NCBI GenBank assembly: GCA_964591225.1
Contig: CAZQAO010000017.1
Coordinates: forward strand, 1 to 17,811
Origin: MGBC108787 sp964591225
Lineage (GTDB): Bacteria; Bacillota_I; Bacilli_A; RF39; UBA660
Length of the DNA: 17,811 nt
Reading direction: 5' to 3'
Shown here piece after piece: positions 1-6,987 of this stretch. A program made the translations under genes and the position numbers. Position 1 is the first letter of the stretch. Each line of letters begins with the position of its first letter. Below the pieces are notes generated by a model, which saw nothing but the letters and a program-made list of their open reading frames with translations, searched no databases and had not been told where the DNA came from.

Positions 1-102
1 GATGTTGTTTTCTATTATTCTTAATCTCCATCTCCGAAAGAATTAAATAACTCATTATAATTACAGTTAAAGTTTTAAATAATTCTTTTAAGTTTTTAAC
101 AA

Positions 103-480
103 TTAAATTTTCTCTTTTTCATTTATATTACCAAGTATTTCAATAATTATATCTTTTATTTCAGTTGGAATATAATAAGAATAATGATCTCCATTTTTAT
201 ATACAAAAACTAAAAAATTTTCAATGTCTTCTTGGTAAACTGACATCCATTGTGAATTTTCGTAATTAATTAACCTTTCAAAATATATTCTTGTGAATTC
301 ATCATCTTTTGATATATCTAAACATTCTCTAAATTTTTCAATAATTGCATTTTTTAATTCTAAAATACTATTTATTCCAGTTTCTTTTAACGTTTTATCT
401 AACAACTCTTTATTTAAAGCTTTTAATGATGAAAGTAAATCCAATTTATTCTTTTTTACTAAGTATTTTTTGTACTCCAT
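103..480 (-). CDS. Small hypothetical protein, 125 aa
   Basis: I do not recognise this family. The protein is mostly helical and charged. Its N-terminal third is Lys/Leu-rich (LLSSLKALNKELLDKTL). The C-terminal half has an aromatic strand-like stretch (FLVFVYKNGDHYSYYIP) followed by a short hydrophobic helix and a Lys/Glu tail. No signal peptide, membrane segment or cysteine motif is visible. The ATG at 480 has a good AGGAG ribosome binding site about 6 bases upstream, which is the main support for it being a real gene. It stands alone in the host flank. The 380 bases upstream hold several inverted repeats (714-750, 845-900) but no clear promoter. Confidence 0.6.
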   Translation of the reverse strand: MEYKKYLVKKNKLDLLSSLKALNKELLDKTLKETGINSILELKNAIIEKFRECLDISKDDEFTRIYFERLINYENSQWMSVYQEDIENFLVFVYKNGDHYSYYIPTEIKDIIIEILGNINEKEKI

Positions 481-713
481 ATTTTACTCCTAATTATTTT
501 TTTATATTTTTATTTAATAAAAACTTCTTTTATTAATCCGTAGAATACTTATTATTTTCTTCTCCCTTTTAAATAAATATCTCTTTTTATTTTTATGTTA
601 CATACATTGAATATTTTTACACTTCTGACGTTTTTATTCAACATTATTATATAATATCAAAAAAAATTTTTCAATTATTAAAAATATGCTTTTCAGAATA
701 TGTTAATTCTAAT

Positions 714-750
714 AGTAAATACAATTTTTTAAATAACAGGTGTATTTACT
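714..750. repeat. Perfect 10-bp inverted repeat, 17-bp loop
   Basis: AGTAAATACA at 714-723 pairs with TGTATTTACT at 741-750. A direct repeat TTTCAGAATA occurs just outside at 691-700 and again at 750-759. The role is unknown. It could be a transcription hairpin or a remnant of a small inverted-repeat element. Confidence 0.45.
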
Positions 751-844
751 TTCAGAATAAATTACTTTTCAAACAAATCATGTCATATTATATTTTATTG
801 TACTTACTTTTATAATATTTTCATTATAGAAATAAAAATTCCTT

Positions 845-900
845 ATTCTTTCTTATAAGAAAGAATACTATTTTATTTTTGTTCACTTAAATAGTATTCT
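845..900. repeat. Two overlapping palindromes (22-bp perfect palindrome plus 12-bp inverted repeat)
   Basis: Positions 845-866 are a perfect 22-bp palindrome centred on TTATAA. AGAATACTATTT at 862-873 is perfectly complementary to AAATAGTATTCT at 889-900. The two structures share bases 862-866, so as RNA they would compete. No gene is near enough to assign a role. Confidence 0.5.
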
Positions 901-989
901 AACAAATCCATCTATCTAATCAATAGACAATATTATTTTACCATATTTCTTTTTAATTTGATAGATATAAATTTTTATTATTAAATTAT

Positions 990-1139
990 GTAGAATTCCA
1001 CATAAAATAAAAAAGAGGCAGCATCAGTAAATACTAGAATCATACACTTTTTACGTTTTTTTAACACATCTACATTACCACATTTTTGAAATTTTTCCAT
1101 TTTTTTAAATTCGTCGAAAACAAGAGTTTTGAATTTAAT
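990..1139 (-). pseudogene. Possible transposase relic, about 50 codons
   Basis: Read on the minus strand from about 1139, one frame stays open for about 50 codons. It contains LVFDEFKKMEKF, then a basic linker, then CMILVFTDAASF. A DEF motif followed by a hydrophobic strand ending in DA resembles the catalytic core of ISL3-type transposases (DEFKxxK then MSFIxxDA). The match is short and by eye only. There is no start codon context, no terminal repeat and no complementary N- or C-terminal part, so at best it is a fragment. Confidence 0.2.
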
Positions 1140-1161
1140 TCAGTCTGTTTAACACAACTTT

Positions 1162-1282
1162 TATTAAAACTATTTTTTAAAGAACTATTTTCTATCATTT
1201 TTGATAGATCTATATCAAGATTTTCATCTTAATATCATTTCTTATTAGTCTTTCTCATTTTCTCATAAAACTTTTCACACTA
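1162..1282. repeat. Dispersed degenerate repeat, copy 1
   Basis: This stretch is about 90 percent identical by eye to 3414-3530. Copy 1 has a few extra bases near 1174-1184. Both copies contain two small hairpins: CTATCA/TGATAG, and an AAGAT/ATCTT stem flanked by ATAT. On the minus strand both read CEKFY.KMR.T.KK, then two stops, then NLDIDLSKMIENS in the same frame. Copy 1 starts exactly where the restriction-modification relic at 1283-1411 breaks off. Confidence 0.6.
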
Positions 1283-1411
1283 TCCAATATAATTATCAGT
1301 TCCCCACAAAATATTTTTATTAGTAGTCATATCTTTTAATAAAATTGACAATAATTCATAATCAAACTGATATATGTTATTTTCTTTTATATCAACCAAT
1401 TCTGCAAACAA
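1283..1411 (-). pseudogene. Relic: N-terminus of a restriction-modification subunit like the 322-aa protein at 15218-16186
   Basis: Read on the minus strand from a TTG at 1411, behind a perfect AGGAGGTG ribosome binding site, the sequence encodes MFAELVDIKENN...LSILLKDMTT then NKNILWGTDNYIG, and hits a TAG stop at 1280-1282. Aligned without gaps to the first 43 residues of the 322-aa subunit, 26 of 43 residues match, including ELVDIKE, TT.KNI.W and DNY. The AGGAGGTG binding site is shared too. Homology stops abruptly at residue 43, where the dispersed repeat begins, so only the first seventh of the gene survives. It lies outside the integrated element, so it marks an older, separate copy of this kind of system. 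Confidence 0.7.
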
Positions 1412-1569
1412 TATGACCACCTCCTATCACAATTAAATATAATCATTTTTATTCTAACGTTATTTCTTATTCAACAATATTATATATTTTCAATATTAAT
1501 TGGTATAACAAACCAACCATTTAATTTACAGTTTCTTATGAATATCTATTCTATTTATGTCATGCATTC

Positions 1570-1740
1570 TCTTAAAGTAATAACTAAGCCAAATTTTACA
1601 CCTTCATCATCATCATTATTTTCTTTAAGATGCTCTATTACCACATTAACTGTTGTTTTAGAAGTTAAATTGTATTTTTTTCTAAAACTTCTTTATCTCT
1701 TTTCAACGTTGACGGAATTTAAACTATATCATTATCCAAT
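1570..1740 (-). pseudogene. Unassigned frameshifted relic
   Basis: On the minus strand one frame gives IPSTLKRDKEVLEKN. A second frame continues with FRKKYNLTSKTTVNVVIEHL and then KENNDDDEGVKFGLVITLREC to a TAA. Joined across one frameshift they read like one small protein with a helix-turn-helix-like centre. I cannot assign a family. The plus-strand frame across the same bases is a poor coding candidate with no ribosome binding site. Confidence 0.25.
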
Positions 1741-1816
1741 TTTTTTATGATATTTATGTACCTTACTCACATATTTAAAATATCAATCATCATTTTTATA
1801 TTGTTCATCTCTTTCA

Positions 1817-3133
1817 CTATTCATCTAAACTTTGTCCATTTATACAAAATACAGCATATAATGGAACTGATTTTATATTATTTTTGAACCCAAAATTTTT
1901 ACTAGATATTCTAATTCCGTATTTTGGTTTATATTCTTTCATATAATTATTTAAACTTTTTGATTTTGTATGAATACTCGATTTTACTTCTACAGGTATT
2001 ATTAATCCTTTTTCAGATTGTAAAATAAAATCAAGTTCACTATTAAATTCGTTTTTCCAATAATTTAAATTTAAATTATTATATTTTAAAGAACTAGCAA
2101 CATAATTTTCAGTAAGCATACCAATCATTAAATCACTTACTGCTTCACGATTTTTTATTAGATAAATTGGAAATTCACTTAAATTAGTAAGTAATCCAAC
2201 ATCATTCATATATAACTTAAATGAATCTAATTCTTCATACATTTTTAAAGGTACTCCTATTTTTGTTTTGACACATTTATTTACAATACCAGCATTTACT
2301 AACCAATTAATTGACTCGCCAAAAATAGAACTAGTGCCACCTTTTTGCACTAATTTATACTGAAATTTTTTATTTTCTTTGGCAAGTTGAACTGGTATCG
2401 AATCGAAGGTAGCAATAATTTTAGGAGCATCTTTAGTATCAGTATATTTGGTTATATCATTTTTATAAGACTCTAGTATAGATTTTTGATAATCTATGGC
2501 ATTTATTGTTGAATTAGAGTTAATAAACTCCTCTACAACCTCAGGCATCCCACCAATAGTCAAATAATCATAGTATAAATTCATTGCTTTACTATGAAGT
2601 AAATTAGGCATTGGTATATTAGAATTAAAACATTCTTGGATTTTTTCTAATAATAAATTGTTATTAGTATTTATTAAAAACTCTGCAAATGATAAAGGAT
2701 AAATTGTTAAAAAATCAACTTTACCAACGGGAAAAGAAAATTCTTTTTTATTAATATGAATGCCAAGTAAACTTCCTGCTCCTATTATATAATATTCAGG
2801 TGCTTCTTCATAAAAATATTTTAAAGAAGTTAAAGCACGAGTATTTCTTTGAATTTCATCAAAAAATATTAAAGTGTTATTTTTATCTATTCTTTTATTA
2901 AAAACAATTTCTAAATTTTTAATGATATATTCTGGCGATATATTATCATCAATTATTTTGCCAATAATATTATTTGTTTCAAAATTAACATATATTATAT
3001 CTTTAAAGTATTCTCTGGCAAATTCTTTTACTAAATAAGTTTTCCCTACTTGTCTTGCTCCGTATAAAAGTAATGGTTTCCTATTTTTCTTATTTTTCCA
3101 ATTAATTAAATCATTCATAGCTTTTCTTTGCAT
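1817..3133 (-). CDS. AAA-family ATPase with DUF4143 domain
   Basis: This protein has the AAA_14 plus DUF4143 architecture. Near the N-terminus a Walker A GARQVGKT lies at about residues 25-32, a Walker B LIFFDEIQ at about 88-95, and a sensor-like IIGAGSLLGI at about 116-125. The C-terminal part carries ELDFIL...IPVEVKSS, a PD-(D/E)xK nuclease-like signature typical of DUF4143. Length (438 aa) is normal, so the gene looks intact. Members are common in bacteria and archaea; their function is largely unknown, although the fold suggests an ATP-driven nucleic-acid or defence role (inference). I chose ATG 3133 over GTG 3142 because AGGTG sits 6 bases before the ATG and overlaps the GTG. A TTGATT-17-TATATT promoter with an overlapping 14-bp inverted repeat lies just upstream. 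Confidence 0.9.
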   Translation of the reverse strand: MQRKAMNDLINWKNKKNRKPLLLYGARQVGKTYLVKEFAREYFKDIIYVNFETNNIIGKIIDDNISPEYIIKNLEIVFNKRIDKNNTLIFFDEIQRNTRALTSLKYFYEEAPEYYIIGAGSLLGIHINKKEFSFPVGKVDFLTIYPLSFAEFLINTNNNLLLEKIQECFNSNIPMPNLLHSKAMNLYYDYLTIGGMPEVVEEFINSNSTINAIDYQKSILESYKNDITKYTDTKDAPKIIATFDSIPVQLAKENKKFQYKLVQKGGTSSIFGESINWLVNAGIVNKCVKTKIGVPLKMYEELDSFKLYMNDVGLLTNLSEFPIYLIKNREAVSDLMIGMLTENYVASSLKYNNLNLNYWKNEFNSELDFILQSEKGLIIPVEVKSSIHTKSKSLNNYMKEYKPKYGIRISSKNFGFKNNIKSVPLYAVFCINGQSLDE

Positions 3134-3150
3134 ATTTTTCACCTATTTAT

Positions 3151-3179
3151 AATATACTACATAACTCAAAAAAAATCAA
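3151..3179 (-). promoter_or_regulatory. Promoter of the AAA/DUF4143 gene
   Basis: On the minus strand a -35 TTGATT (3174-3179) and a -10 TATATT (3151-3156) are separated by exactly 17 bases. The ATG at 3133 follows at a normal distance behind an AGGTG site. Confidence 0.5.
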
Positions 3180-3205
3180 TATTATATCAACTTTTTTTGA
3201 GTTAT
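3161..3205. promoter_or_regulatory. 14-bp perfect inverted repeat over the promoter, operator candidate
   Basis: ATAACTCAAAAAAA at 3161-3174 is perfectly repeated in reverse complement at 3192-3205, with a 17-base centre. One arm fills the promoter spacer and the centre covers the -35 element. This placement fits a repressor site, possibly for autoregulation. An alternative is a bidirectional hairpin terminator, but the loop is long and the stem is mostly A/T. Confidence 0.45.
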
Positions 3206-3220
3206 ATCTAATTTAGTTAA

Positions 3221-3301
3221 TTGCAAAAGTAAATTCAACATAAAAAAATAAAAAAGTGGAATTTAATCATACAAATAAATATATGGAATTTACTTATGCA
3301 A
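3221..3301. repeat. 81-bp inverted-repeat element, MITE-like
   Basis: TTGCAAAAGTAAATTC (3221-3236) matches the reverse complement of 3286-3301 at 15 of 16 positions and encloses 49 bp of AT-rich noncoding DNA. Short terminal inverted repeats around a small noncoding core are the shape of a miniature inverted-repeat element. No clear target duplication is visible, so this is tentative. Confidence 0.35.
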
Positions 3302-3375
3302 AATGATATACCCGAATTTCGTAGTTAAGTTTAAAAAAATCATCAGAATAACCATATAAAATAAGTTTTTATTTG

Positions 3376-3393
3376 TATAGTTATATAACTATA
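3376..3393. repeat. Perfect 18-bp AT palindrome
   Basis: TATAGTTATATAACTATA is its own reverse complement. It lies 20 bases before copy 2 of the dispersed repeat. The role is unknown. Confidence 0.4.
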
Positions 3394-3413
3394 TCATTAA
3401 TCAATTTCATCTT

Positions 3414-3530
3414 TTTTTATTAAAACTATTTTCTATCATTTTTGACAGATCTATATCAAGATTTTAATCTTAATATCATTTTTTATCAGTATTTCTCATT
3501 TTTCCATAAAACTTTTCACACTACCTAAAT
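3414..3530. repeat. Dispersed degenerate repeat, copy 2
   Basis: This is the second copy of the sequence at 1162-1282, about 90 percent identical by eye and with both hairpins and the shared stop codons kept. The flanks of the two copies do not match, so the repeat unit is bounded at about 117-121 bp. Confidence 0.6.
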
Positions 3531-3627
3531 TTTCCTTATTTTATCTATATTTCTATATACATTTATAAATGACTCCTTTTTTGAAAGTAATTTTTATATA
3601 GAAATTTATATTTTTATCTACCAAAAA

Positions 3628-3680
3628 ATGACATTACTCGATATAATTTTTATAAACATATAGAATCGAGGTAACGTCAT
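3628..3680. repeat. 15/16-bp inverted repeat with 22-bp loop
   Basis: ATGACATTACTCGAT (3628-3642) pairs with ATCGAGGTAACGTCAT (3665-3680), with one mismatch and one single-base bulge. The arms have more G+C than their surroundings. It is a long hairpin between genes, without a T-run on either strand, so it is more likely a small-element remnant or protein site than a terminator. Confidence 0.45.
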
Positions 3681-3791
3681 GTATAAAATATCAGTTATTA
3701 TTAAATTTTTAAATAGTATTAATAAACTTATCCTGTAGGCTTTTCCTACCTACTCTTAATTATTTGTTTATAGAATATTTTAGAAGAATTG

Positions 3792-3812
3792 AAAAATTAA
3801 GTATTAATTTTT
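3792..3812 (-). terminator. Weak hairpin after the amidase/LysM gene
   Basis: AAAAATTAA and TTAATTTTT form a perfect 9-bp stem with a 3-base loop, 16 bases after the stop at 3828. The T-run on the minus strand is part of the stem. All pairs are A-T, so strength is doubtful. Confidence 0.3.
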
Positions 3813-3827
3813 AGGCAATCTTTATTT

Positions 3828-5009
3828 TTAATAATCAGTTGTTGGATTTGGAATCAATAATATATCACCTACATTAAGTAATGTTGAAGTTAAATTATTT
3901 AAATTTACTATATCATCAACCGTTACTCCATAATTACCAGCTATTTGATATAAAGTATCGCCTTTTTTAATAACATAAGTTATATTCTCAGTTGTAGTTT
4001 CATCAACTGGTATTTGTAAAGTTTGATTTATAGTTAATAAATTACTTGTTAAATTATTGTAACTTTTAATAGCCTCAACTGTTGTATTGTATTTTCTTGC
4101 TATGCTATATAAAGTATCGCCTGGTTTAACTTGATATACAACAAAATTAGTCTCTTCAATACTAGTACCTTTAGGGATATATAATCGTTGACCAATTGAT
4201 AAGATATTGCTTGTTAAATTATTAAGCTGTTTTATTGCATCAACTGATACTCCATAAGTATTAGCAATTTTATATAAGGTATCACCTGCTTTTACTGTAT
4301 AAATAATATTACTTGATGAAACTTTGGGAATTCTTAAAACTTGACCTACTTGTAAAACCGTAGTTGGAAGATTATTATATTCAATTAATTCATCGACTGT
4401 TGTATTAAATTTTTCAGCTATTTTATATAAACTATCCCCTGCTTGTACAATATATTCATCAGCATTATTATCTGGAGTACTTGGTGTATCTGGTTCAAAT
4501 ACAGGAATCTTTAAAATCTGTCCAATTTGTAACGTATTACTTGTTAAGTTATTTAAACTTTTGATAGCTTGAACAGTCGTATTGAATTGCCTAGCTATAC
4601 TATATAAACTATCTCCTCTTTTTACAGTATAAAGTGTTTCATCAGTATCTCCATTTGGAGGAATTGAACCTGGTGGAGCATAAGGTACTCCAATATAATC
4701 AGTAACTGCTTCCACTACTCCCTCTACATAATCTAGTAAATTATTTTGAAGTTTTCTTCGGTCATTAGCATTATCGATAAAACCATATTCAATTAAAAGT
4801 GATGTTGTATTAGGTGTTTCACGCATTATATAATAATAATCTTTTGAAGGATCTTCTGGTAATACTCTTTGATAATATTTTCTTTTTATTTGACCTTTAT
4901 CTCCGATTGCATCAAGAATTATAGCTGGAAGTTCTGAATCCGTTCTTAAAGGATAAACTATTTCAGCTCCTTCCCCACCTCCGGACAGATTTTGTGTGAT
5001 TAGGCACAA
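3828..5009 (-). CDS. C-terminal half of a split N-acetylmuramoyl-L-alanine amidase with five LysM domains
   Basis: Residues 9-107 are the second half of an Amidase_3 domain: GGGEGAEIVYPLR, YYQRVLP and SLLIEYGFIDN, where Glu74 is the expected catalytic Glu. Five LysM repeats follow at about 126-169, 185-228, 236-279, 291-334 and 344-387, each with the pattern Y.V..GDTLY.IA...N.T...I...NNL....L..GQ.L.IP. There is no signal peptide. The first part of the amidase, with all zinc ligands, is missing here. Its last segment, SNHINAG, is at 17658-17811 on the far side of the integrated element. Intact, it would cleave the MurNAc-L-Ala bond in peptidoglycan. The first eight residues come from the element end. 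A TTG at 5009 behind AAGGA (5-base spacing) could start a truncated, catalytically dead LysM protein. Whether it is translated is unknown. Confidence 0.8.
   Translation of the reverse strand: MCLITQNLSGGGEGAEIVYPLRTDSELPAIILDAIGDKGQIKRKYYQRVLPEDPSKDYYYIMRETPNTTSLLIEYGFIDNANDRRKLQNNLLDYVEGVVEAVTDYIGVPYAPPGSIPPNGDTDETLYTVKRGDSLYSIARQFNTTVQAIKSLNNLTSNTLQIGQILKIPVFEPDTPSTPDNNADEYIVQAGDSLYKIAEKFNTTVDELIEYNNLPTTVLQVGQVLRIPKVSSSNIIYTVKAGDTLYKIANTYGVSVDAIKQLNNLTSNILSIGQRLYIPKGTSIEETNFVVYQVKPGDTLYSIARKYNTTVEAIKSYNNLTSNLLTINQTLQIPVDETTTENITYVIKKGDTLYQIAGNYGVTVDDIVNLNNLTSTLLNVGDILLIPNPTTDY
4957..5002 (-). other. Left attachment junction
   Basis: The host side, GGTGGGGAAGGAGCTGAAAT on the minus strand, meets the element half-site TAATCACACAAAATCTGTCC (4983-5002). 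The proposed crossover dinucleotide GG is at 4979-4978 on the minus strand, 4 to 5 bases from the half-site. The host half carries the Gly-rich amidase codons. Confidence 0.75.
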
Positions 5010-5060
5010 ATTATTCCTTGATTTTACTGCATTTAATTTTTATAAAAACTACTATAGGGG

Positions 5061-5093
5061 AAGGTAATTTTGTGTAATTAAAAAAATTACCTT
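5061..5093 (-). terminator. Hairpin after the recombinase gene
   Basis: AAGGTAATTTT (5061-5071) and AAAATTACCTT (5083-5093) form a perfect 11-bp stem with an 11-base loop, starting 5 bases after the recombinase stop. On the minus strand no continuous T-run follows directly, so it may be a weak terminator. It could also be a structure belonging to the nearby attachment region. Confidence 0.45.
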
Positions 5094-5097
5094 GATT

Positions 5098-6726
5098 TTA
5101 TTTAATTTCTTCATAATTTATTTTTACATCATCAAGCACTTTAAATCTATATTGAATTTCAATATTTTTATCCTTATCAATATAAATAGCTTTTACTAAA
5201 GTTTTTATTAATTCTCTATTCGGTTCATTCAAATTTAAAAGTGATTTTATTTGACTTTCATATTTTGTTATTTTTTTAGCATCTTCTTTTCTTTGAATTT
5301 CTTCATTATCTATTTCATAAAGTCTAGAATTTAAATTTGATATTTGTTTTTCAGTTTGTGATACTAATCTTGTATAATTATCAACTGTTATAATACCTTT
5401 GAATTTATCATCATAAAGTGAATCAATTTTTCTTTTTAATTCTTCTATCTCATCAATAATTTGTTTCTTTTCTTTTTCATTTTCTTTTTTTAATAAATCT
5501 CTTTCTAATAAAAGTTTTTTAGAAATTTCTTTTATATTTAAACTGTCTAAATATTTTTGACACGTTGTTTTAATAACTTCCATTATTTTTTCTTCTAGTT
5601 TATCATAAGGAAAGAAATGTGGATAACATAAATGCCTTCTTGGATCTCTTGCATACTTATTACAATTAACACTCCAATACTTATTATTTTTATAGTTTTT
5701 ATTTTTTCGATAAAGTACTGATAAAGAATTACCACACTCTTTACAAACGAGTAAATTTTCTAATAATCTTTTTTCTCTGTTGCAATGAGTATTTCTAATT
5801 CGTGATGGAGCATTTTGAATTGCCTCAAAAATCACTTTGCTAACTAATGGTTCATGAGTATTTTCAACAATTATCCAAAATTGTTTTTCTAGTGCTACTT
5901 TCTTTTGAGATTTATAAGATAATTTAGTTTGTACGTTTTGTACCATATCACCTGTATACATTCTATTTTTAAGTAATTTATTAACTGATGAAATAGTCCA
6001 CACATTTGTTTTTTGTCTTGATAATGCTTTAGTATTTTTATACATACTAGGACTTAATAGTTTATTATCATTCAAATAAGATACAATATCACTTACACCA
6101 ATTCCAGAATAAGACATTTGGAAAATCTTTTTAACAATAGGAGCAACCTCTGGATCAGGTATTAAATGTCCTTTATCAAGTGGATCTCTCATGTAGCCAT
6201 AGCAAGGTTTACTTCCTATGAATTTGCCTTGTTGTTTTTTATTCTTTAATATCGAACGAATTTTTTTTGAAGTATCTTTACTTGTCATATCATTAAACAA
6301 AGCTTTAAAAGGCGCTATATCGTTATTAGCAGACTCTAAAAATGTATCAACTTGATCCAATATAGAAATATACCTTATTTTCTTTTGAGGAAAATATTGT
6401 TCTACATAATATCCACATTGAATGTAATCTCTTCCTAATCTTGATAAGTCTTTGGTAATTACACAATTAATTCTACCATTTTCAATATCCTTTAACATTC
6501 TTTGAAATGCCGGTCTATCAAAATTGGTGCCTGTAAAACCATCATCAATATACTCATCTACTAAGGTAAAACCACTTAATCTTACATAATCTAAAAGTAA
6601 ATTTCTTTGGTTAGTAATACTTTCACTTTCTGATTCATAAGTTTTACCTTCATCACTTTCTGATAATCTAATATATAAACCTACTTTATAAAAACTTGGT
6701 GCTTGTATTATATTATTGTTATACAC
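5098..6726 (-). CDS. Large serine recombinase (site-specific integrase), 542 aa
   Basis: The N-terminal resolvase domain spans residues 12-160. It includes the nucleophile in YIRLSESDEG (Ser22), the extended-loop motif DDGFTGTNFDRPAF (61-74) and the catalytic arginines of TKDLSRLGRDY (Arg96, Arg99). The recombinase domain follows with GSKPCYGY...AP.VKKIFQM and SVNKLLKNRMYTGD (about 171-260). A zinc ribbon is seen at about 328-367 (CKECG ... C ... C). A Lys/Glu coiled coil fills about 395-480. This is the TnpX/TndX-like class of large serine recombinases, about 500-700 aa. It would catalyse insertion and excision between short attP and attB sites. The start is GTG at 6726 behind GGAAGGAG with a 6-base spacer. 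The gene lies at the end of the element and next to its attachment half-site, as usual for such integrases. Confidence 0.95.
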   Translation of the reverse strand: MYNNNIIQAPSFYKVGLYIRLSESDEGKTYESESESITNQRNLLLDYVRLSGFTLVDEYIDDGFTGTNFDRPAFQRMLKDIENGRINCVITKDLSRLGRDYIQCGYYVEQYFPQKKIRYISILDQVDTFLESANNDIAPFKALFNDMTSKDTSKKIRSILKNKKQQGKFIGSKPCYGYMRDPLDKGHLIPDPEVAPIVKKIFQMSYSGIGVSDIVSYLNDNKLLSPSMYKNTKALSRQKTNVWTISSVNKLLKNRMYTGDMVQNVQTKLSYKSQKKVALEKQFWIIVENTHEPLVSKVIFEAIQNAPSRIRNTHCNREKRLLENLLVCKECGNSLSVLYRKNKNYKNNKYWSVNCNKYARDPRRHLCYPHFFPYDKLEEKIMEVIKTTCQKYLDSLNIKEISKKLLLERDLLKKENEKEKKQIIDEIEELKRKIDSLYDDKFKGIITVDNYTRLVSQTEKQISNLNSRLYEIDNEEIQRKEDAKKITKYESQIKSLLNLNEPNRELIKTLVKAIYIDKDKNIEIQYRFKVLDDVKINYEEIK

Positions 6727-6784
6727 TTACTACTCCTTCCAATGTGTATAACTTTAATAAGCAATAACATTATATCACATACCA

Positions 6785-6877
6785 TCATTGCTTGTTAACT
6801 TCTAACATTTTTTTTAAGTACTCCTCAATTAAATCTACCAAGTTTTTATCTTTATCAAAAGTTTCGGTTATATTCAT
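6785..6877 (-). CDS. Possible 30-aa protein before the recombinase
   Basis: A 30-codon ORF, MNITETFDKDKNLVDLIEEY then LKKMLEVNKQ, ends in TGA 58 bases before the recombinase GTG. GGAGGGGTG lies upstream of its ATG at a slightly long spacing. The peptide would be one acidic-to-amphipathic helix. A 6-bp palindrome (ATTCAT/ATGAAT, 6894-6908) lies just before the binding site. Small ORFs preceding the recombinase can be directionality factors or leader peptides, but nothing here proves either role. Confidence 0.45.
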   Translation of the reverse strand: MNITETFDKDKNLVDLIEEYLKKMLEVNKQ

Positions 6878-6958
6878 CTTGATACACCCCTCCATTCATT
6901 TTATGAATTAAGAACTGCTATAAGACTTATACTAAGATTAGTTTTAAAATTAAGGTAT

Positions 6959-6987
6959 AAAAAAATTAGTTATATCTCAAACTAATT
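6959..6987 (-). terminator. Intrinsic terminator of the 184-aa gene
   Basis: On the minus strand the stem AATTAGTT/AACTAATT (8 bp, 8-base loop) overlaps the stop codon of the upstream gene and is followed by seven T residues. This is a standard intrinsic terminator shape and would separate this gene from the recombinase unit. Confidence 0.65.

Larger units (their letters stand above)
481..1816. other. Gene-poor stretch made of decayed genes and palindromes
   Basis: No intact gene is visible in these 1.3 kb. From left to right it holds the inverted repeats at 714-750 and 845-900, a possible transposase relic at about 990-1139, one copy of a dispersed repeat at 1162-1282, a restriction-modification subunit relic at 1283-1411 and an unassigned frameshifted relic at about 1570-1740. 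Reading frames are short and interrupted on both strands. This is the pattern of a decaying insertion hot spot rather than of a regulatory region. Confidence 0.6.

Noticed and set aside
1..54. Possible start of a gene running off the left edge on the minus strand (ATG at 54 or 31, reading MSYLILSEMEIKNNRKQH).
   Set aside because: No ribosome binding site at a proper distance for either ATG, and only 10 to 18 codons are visible.
293..536. Two plus-strand open frames rich in Phe, Ser and Leu.
   Set aside because: They are antisense to the small gene at 103-480, have no ribosome binding site and their composition is that of a reversed Lys/Asn-rich gene.
1538..1750. Plus-strand open frame of 70 codons.
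   Set aside because: No ribosome binding site. The minus strand over the same bases shows a more protein-like, frameshifted relic.
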